A stretch of 8,138 nucleotides of DNA from Clostridiales bacterium (GTDB lineage: Bacteria; Bacillota; Clostridia; Lachnospirales; Lachnospiraceae), in contig JAHABX010000041.1 in the NCBI GenBank assembly GCA_018376135.1, positions 1 to 8,138 of the forward strand, in the 5' to 3' direction. Positions 4,842 to 8,138 of this stretch are shown piece after piece (the stretch's first letter is position 1; every line of letters begins with the position of its first letter). The translations under genes and the position numbers were made by a program. The notes under the pieces were generated by a model, which worked only from the letters and a program-made list of their open reading frames with translations, was not told the origin of the DNA and ran no database searches.

Positions 4842-7800
4842 ATGTATATCGACAAATATTGGGACAACTATATCGGAGGCTCGGATGATAGCCTGAACCT
4901 TGTGGCATTTTTGGAAGATCTGAAGAAAGAAGAAATCCCCCTCAGCGAGATTTTTGCCAAAATCGGACTGGACAAGCAGAACTGGGACTTCCATCAGACC
5001 GTGGAGTATCTGGAATTCACCCATTCGGACGGTGTGGAGATGGACTTCCACTTTGCTATTGATGTGGTCACTGATCTGGCCGCTATTCTGCTGGAGTGCA
5101 GCGTCAACGGCAGTGTGAACCTGCAAGATTTAGACGAATATAACACGCCTTCTCGTCGTATCCGCATCACTGCCACACCAGAGGAACATGACTCCATGAA
5201 CAAGGCACTTGCGGACTTTGCCCAAAATCCCCTGTCTTATGATCTCCATGAGATGATGGATGATGAGGAAATTCAGGAGATGGCACATCATGTAGAGGCG
5301 CTGCGGAAAGAACTGTATGAAGCAGCTGGCCGCAACCGCAACTACCATGTGAAAGCGGAGGATGTGAAACATCTGCTTCCTGACTGGGAGGGTGCCGATG
5401 GCTGCATCGCCACCAACTGTATCACGGTGGAGGGCTGCAAGGTGGGCTACTGCTATCGTGAGAATCCAGACGGTAACTGGGACAGCGGCTGGCGCTTCAC
5501 TGCCGATGACGAGAGTGATGACTACATGGACGACCCCAACAATGCTGGAATTTACAAATTGAACACAATCTGCAACGACGATCCCGATATTATTCCGCTG
5601 CTGCATACGCCCGCCCCCTGCGCCTTTGAACGGGATGAGAATGGCGTGTTCCAGCAGATTAAAGACTGGAAACCGGAACAGGATGAGGAGGCCCCGGATA
5701 TGGATATTTTAGAACAATGCCAGAAGTGGAATGAAAAGGGCCAATACCAGAAGATCATTGACGCACTGGAGGCTATCCCCGCCGAGGAGCGTACCCCTGA
5801 GATGGACAGTGAACTGGCCCGTGCCTATAACAACTTAGCTGTTCCAGGGAATCGGGAACTGTATCAGAAGGCCCTTTCCTTGCTGAAACCCCATGCAGAC
5901 TACTTTGCAGAAGACTACCGTTGGAACTTCCGTATGGGATATTCCTATTACTTTCTGGACCAAGAGGGTCGGGCATTGCCCTATTTCCGCAAGGCACTGG
6001 AGAAACTTCCTGGAGACGAGGACACCCAAAAACTCATTGATGACTGCGAGAGCCGCATTACTTTGCCACAATTCTCGGAGTGCTTCCGGGAGCGTACAGA
6101 AAACTGGTGGGAAACCTTTGCCGAGATGGAAGCAGAATTACGCCAGATGATGGACGAGGATAAGGATCGTACCCGTGGCGCAGAACTCGTGGCCCAAATG
6201 CAGGAAACCCTGAATCTGGTTTTTGACGAGATTTCTTTCGAAATGGGCTTCAATGGCGAAAAGCATGAACTAATCCTCACCCCTGAGGGCGACAAGGTCA
6301 AACTGTTTGAGCTAATCTATTTTCAGAAGCACGCTCCGAAAGAAGTGCTGGAGCACTGGAACATCCTGGTGGGCCGTCAACCGGTTCAAAACATCGGTCT
6401 GCGAACCAATGATGGCTGGGATATCTCTGGGGATGATGTGCAGATCTGGCTGGAGGAACAGGGTGAAAACAGCTTTGCCATCTCCGCCTACTGTGAAAAG
6501 CTGCTGCCTAAGCTTCAAGAGGAAGAAGGCAGAGTCTGGTGGATGCTCACCACTCTCACTGATCAGGTACTGGGTGAGATCTCCCATATGTGGTACATTG
6601 ACGACTTCGATGTAATGGAAAAGCCCAAGGCGGAGCCGTCCTTCCTCCTGTCTCAACTACCCGACAAGCTGAAGGAAAAGGGAGCGAATCTCTCCACCGA
6701 TCCGGAAGCCTATCTGGACAGTTGCCTTGGGTACAAAATGGAACCCAACAAGGACCCGGATGCTGACTGGCGGCTGGATGTGATAGCTGGTTCCACCAAC
6801 TGTGTGCCTCTCATCAACGGCTATTTGAATGCTGACAATGATTTTATGGATCAACTCCACGCTGACGGCGCGGTGGCGGGCTTCTTCTGCTATCCTCTGG
6901 ATACCCTGCGGGAGGAGGAAGGAACACAGAAGATCTTTGATTTCCGGGATGAGTTGGAGGAAGTGTTTGCCACTGATGAAGGAGCGGAAGTTCTTACCTT
7001 AACCGGCGGTGCTACCGGTATTTACTGCGGCTATGTGGACTTCATTGCCTGGGACATTCGTGAGGCGCTGAACATGGCAAAAGAGTTCTTTGAAGGCACG
7101 GACATTCCCTGGGCTATTTTTCACTCATTCCGCCGTGAAGCAGGTTCTGTGCCCCTAAAACAACAAGATGATGAGCCAGAAGCCGAGGATCAGGATGACG
7201 AGTTGGACGAGACGCTGACGGGCATGGACTATATTCCCTACACGAAACAGAACGCCGAGGCGTTCTATGAACAGCTGGAGCAGTGGAACGACGAGGACGA
7301 GTACACCCGCTGCATTCAGGCGTTGAATGCTGTACCGGAAGACTGGCGGGACTACCGCATTGCCTACGCCATGGCACGGGCACTGGAGAACTACGCCATC
7401 ATCGGAGACCATGACGAAGGCACCCCAAACTACAAGGGGGACAAAGCCCTGCTCCGTGCCATCGAAGTGCTGGAGTCCGTCCGGGAGGAGGGCCAGGACA
7501 AGTCGGAGTGGAATATGCGGATGGCTTATGCCTATCAGTATCTCCATGGTCAGGAGGAAAAGGCCATTCCCTACGCCCAGCGATGGGCGGAACTGAACCC
7601 GGAGGATGGAAATGCCTCTGCGGTGATCCAAGAGTGCAAAGCAGAGATCAAAAAACGCCAGCGTAGCCGGAAAAAGAAGGTTAAATTCGTGCCTGGTGAT
7701 ACCCCCTTCGAGGGCTTCGACCTCACCAACTTCTGGGACGACAGTATGTATGCGCTGAAAGAGTATGTCAGCGATCCGCCTTCCGATGAGCTGATCGCCA

Positions 7801-8138
7801 GTGTGGAGGAGGAGCTGGGCTATAAGCTGCCCGCCGCCTACATCTGGCTGATGAAGCAACACAACGGCGGCATTCCGGTGAATACCTGCTATCCCTGCGA
7901 TGAGCCTACCTGTTGGGCAGAAGACCATGTGGCCATCACCGGCATTTTCGGCATCGGACGGGAAAAGAGCTGCTCCCTCTGCGGAGAGCTGGGCAGCCAG
8001 TTTATGATCGATGAGTGGGAGTATCCTGCCATCGGCGTAGCCATCTGCGACTGCCCCAGCGCCGGACACGATATGATCTTCCTGGACTACCGGGCCTGCG
8101 GCCCCCAGGGAGAGCCTGCGGTAGTCCATGTGGATCAG
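4842..8138 (+). CDS. Giant multi-domain immunity-type protein: DUF2185, two TPR modules, SMI1/KNR4 (SUKH) (3' partial)
   Basis: ATG 4842 follows AAAGGAGG (4826-4833) at 8 bases. I read the frame codon by codon to the window edge with no stop: 1,099 codons, continuing outside. Residues 1-185 form an unassigned domain starting MYIDKYWDNYIGG. Residues about 186-265 match DUF2185, an immunity-type family (DGCIATN, VGYCYRE, DSGWRFTADDESDDYMDDP, CAFERD). Residues 287-406 are a TPR module. Residues 407-773 are unassigned, mixed alpha/beta (HELILTPEGDKVKLFEL, EHWNILVGRQP, GGATGIYCGYVDFIAWD). An acidic linker (774-794) leads to a second TPR module (795-936) related to the first, then a basic linker (KKRQRSRKKKVK, 937-948). 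From about 965 a SUKH/SMI1-KNR4 domain follows: PPSDELIASVEEELGYKLP then NGG at 1008. Perhaps a few dozen residues are missing. SUKH and DUF2185 proteins neutralise toxins in polymorphic-toxin systems; a combined poly-immunity protein is the inferred role. Cytosolic, acidic, no membrane segments. Confidence 0.93.
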   Translation, partial: MYIDKYWDNYIGGSDDSLNLVAFLEDLKKEEIPLSEIFAKIGLDKQNWDFHQTVEYLEFTHSDGVEMDFHFAIDVVTDLAAILLECSVNGSVNLQDLDEYNTPSRRIRITATPEEHDSMNKALADFAQNPLSYDLHEMMDDEEIQEMAHHVEALRKELYEAAGRNRNYHVKAEDVKHLLPDWEGADGCIATNCITVEGCKVGYCYRENPDGNWDSGWRFTADDESDDYMDDPNNAGIYKLNTICNDDPDIIPLLHTPAPCAFERDENGVFQQIKDWKPEQDEEAPDMDILEQCQKWNEKGQYQKIIDALEAIPAEERTPEMDSELARAYNNLAVPGNRELYQKALSLLKPHADYFAEDYRWNFRMGYSYYFLDQEGRALPYFRKALEKLPGDEDTQKLIDDCESRITLPQFSECFRERTENWWETFAEMEAELRQMMDEDKDRTRGAELVAQMQETLNLVFDEISFEMGFNGEKHELILTPEGDKVKLFELIYFQKHAPKEVLEHWNILVGRQPVQNIGLRTNDGWDISGDDVQIWLEEQGENSFAISAYCEKLLPKLQEEEGRVWWMLTTLTDQVLGEISHMWYIDDFDVMEKPKAEPSFLLSQLPDKLKEKGANLSTDPEAYLDSCLGYKMEPNKDPDADWRLDVIAGSTNCVPLINGYLNADNDFMDQLHADGAVAGFFCYPLDTLREEEGTQKIFDFRDELEEVFATDEGAEVLTLTGGATGIYCGYVDFIAWDIREALNMAKEFFEGTDIPWAIFHSFRREAGSVPLKQQDDEPEAEDQDDELDETLTGMDYIPYTKQNAEAFYEQLEQWNDEDEYTRCIQALNAVPEDWRDYRIAYAMARALENYAIIGDHDEGTPNYKGDKALLRAIEVLESVREEGQDKSEWNMRMAYAYQYLHGQEEKAIPYAQRWAELNPEDGNASAVIQECKAEIKKRQRSRKKKVKFVPGDTPFEGFDLTNFWDDSMYALKEYVSDPPSDELIASVEEELGYKLPAAYIWLMKQHNGGIPVNTCYPCDEPTCWAEDHVAITGIFGIGREKSCSLCGELGSQFMIDEWEYPAIGVAICDCPSAGHDMIFLDYRACGPQGEPAVVHVDQ

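Noticed and set aside
4416..5126. 236-codon open frame on the - strand
   Set aside because: It spans three + strand units (end of the TPR-like gene, the DUF6547-like gene and the start of the giant gene) antisense, and its product is low-complexity and hydrophobic with no family resemblance.
5130..5606. 158-codon - strand frame with membrane-like hydrophobic stretches
   Set aside because: Antisense to the DUF2185 region. The hydrophobicity comes from reading acidic Asp/Glu codons backwards as Val/Ile/Leu-like codons.
7155..8129. 324-codon open frame on the - strand
   Set aside because: It lies wholly opposite the giant + strand gene, which has a strong ribosome binding site and recognisable DUF2185, TPR and SUKH motifs. 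The antisense frame has no recognisable motif and is an artefact of G+C-rich codons.

Overview
This window looks like an accessory island from a gut-type Firmicute (Bacillota, Clostridia; probably Lachnospiraceae or Oscillospiraceae). The reasons are the strong AGGAGG-type ribosome binding sites, the mid-range G+C that shifts from gene to gene, the tight same-strand packing, and the families present. The organism assignment is an inference from style and gene families; no taxonomic marker is present.

Every gene I can support is on the + strand. In order: (1) a 5'-truncated ORF (1-1628) that joins HEAT-like helices to a divergent formylglycine-generating-enzyme-like (SUMF1/FGE) domain, with a strong internal ribosome binding site and ATG at the junction; (2) an unrecognised 181-aa beta-rich protein (1646-2191); (3) kptA, an RNA 2'-phosphotransferase with its active-site residues intact (2209-2763); (4) a DUF5071 protein (2883-3293) that is more A+T-rich than its neighbours; (5) a 305-base stretch with no convincing gene but with protein-like fragments and two hairpins (3294-3598), probably decayed sequence; (6) a 282-aa all-helical TPR-like protein (3599-4447); (7) a small DUF6547-like gene cut by an in-frame amber codon (4476-4826); (8) a very large ORF open from 4842 to the right edge (at least 1,099 codons). 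The last ORF combines an immunity-type DUF2185 domain, two related TPR modules, an unassigned middle region and a C-terminal SMI1/KNR4 (SUKH) domain.

Taken together this reads as a poly-immunity locus: small cytosolic proteins and one large multi-domain protein related to families that neutralise polymorphic, contact-dependent or secreted toxins. No toxin, secretion gene or integrase is inside the window. KptA could be an RNA-repair or RNA-end-modifying partner in such a locus, but that is speculative. No protein here shows a signal peptide or membrane segment, so all are predicted to be cytosolic. I saw no tRNA, rRNA, CRISPR array, complete insertion sequence or convincing rho-independent terminator.
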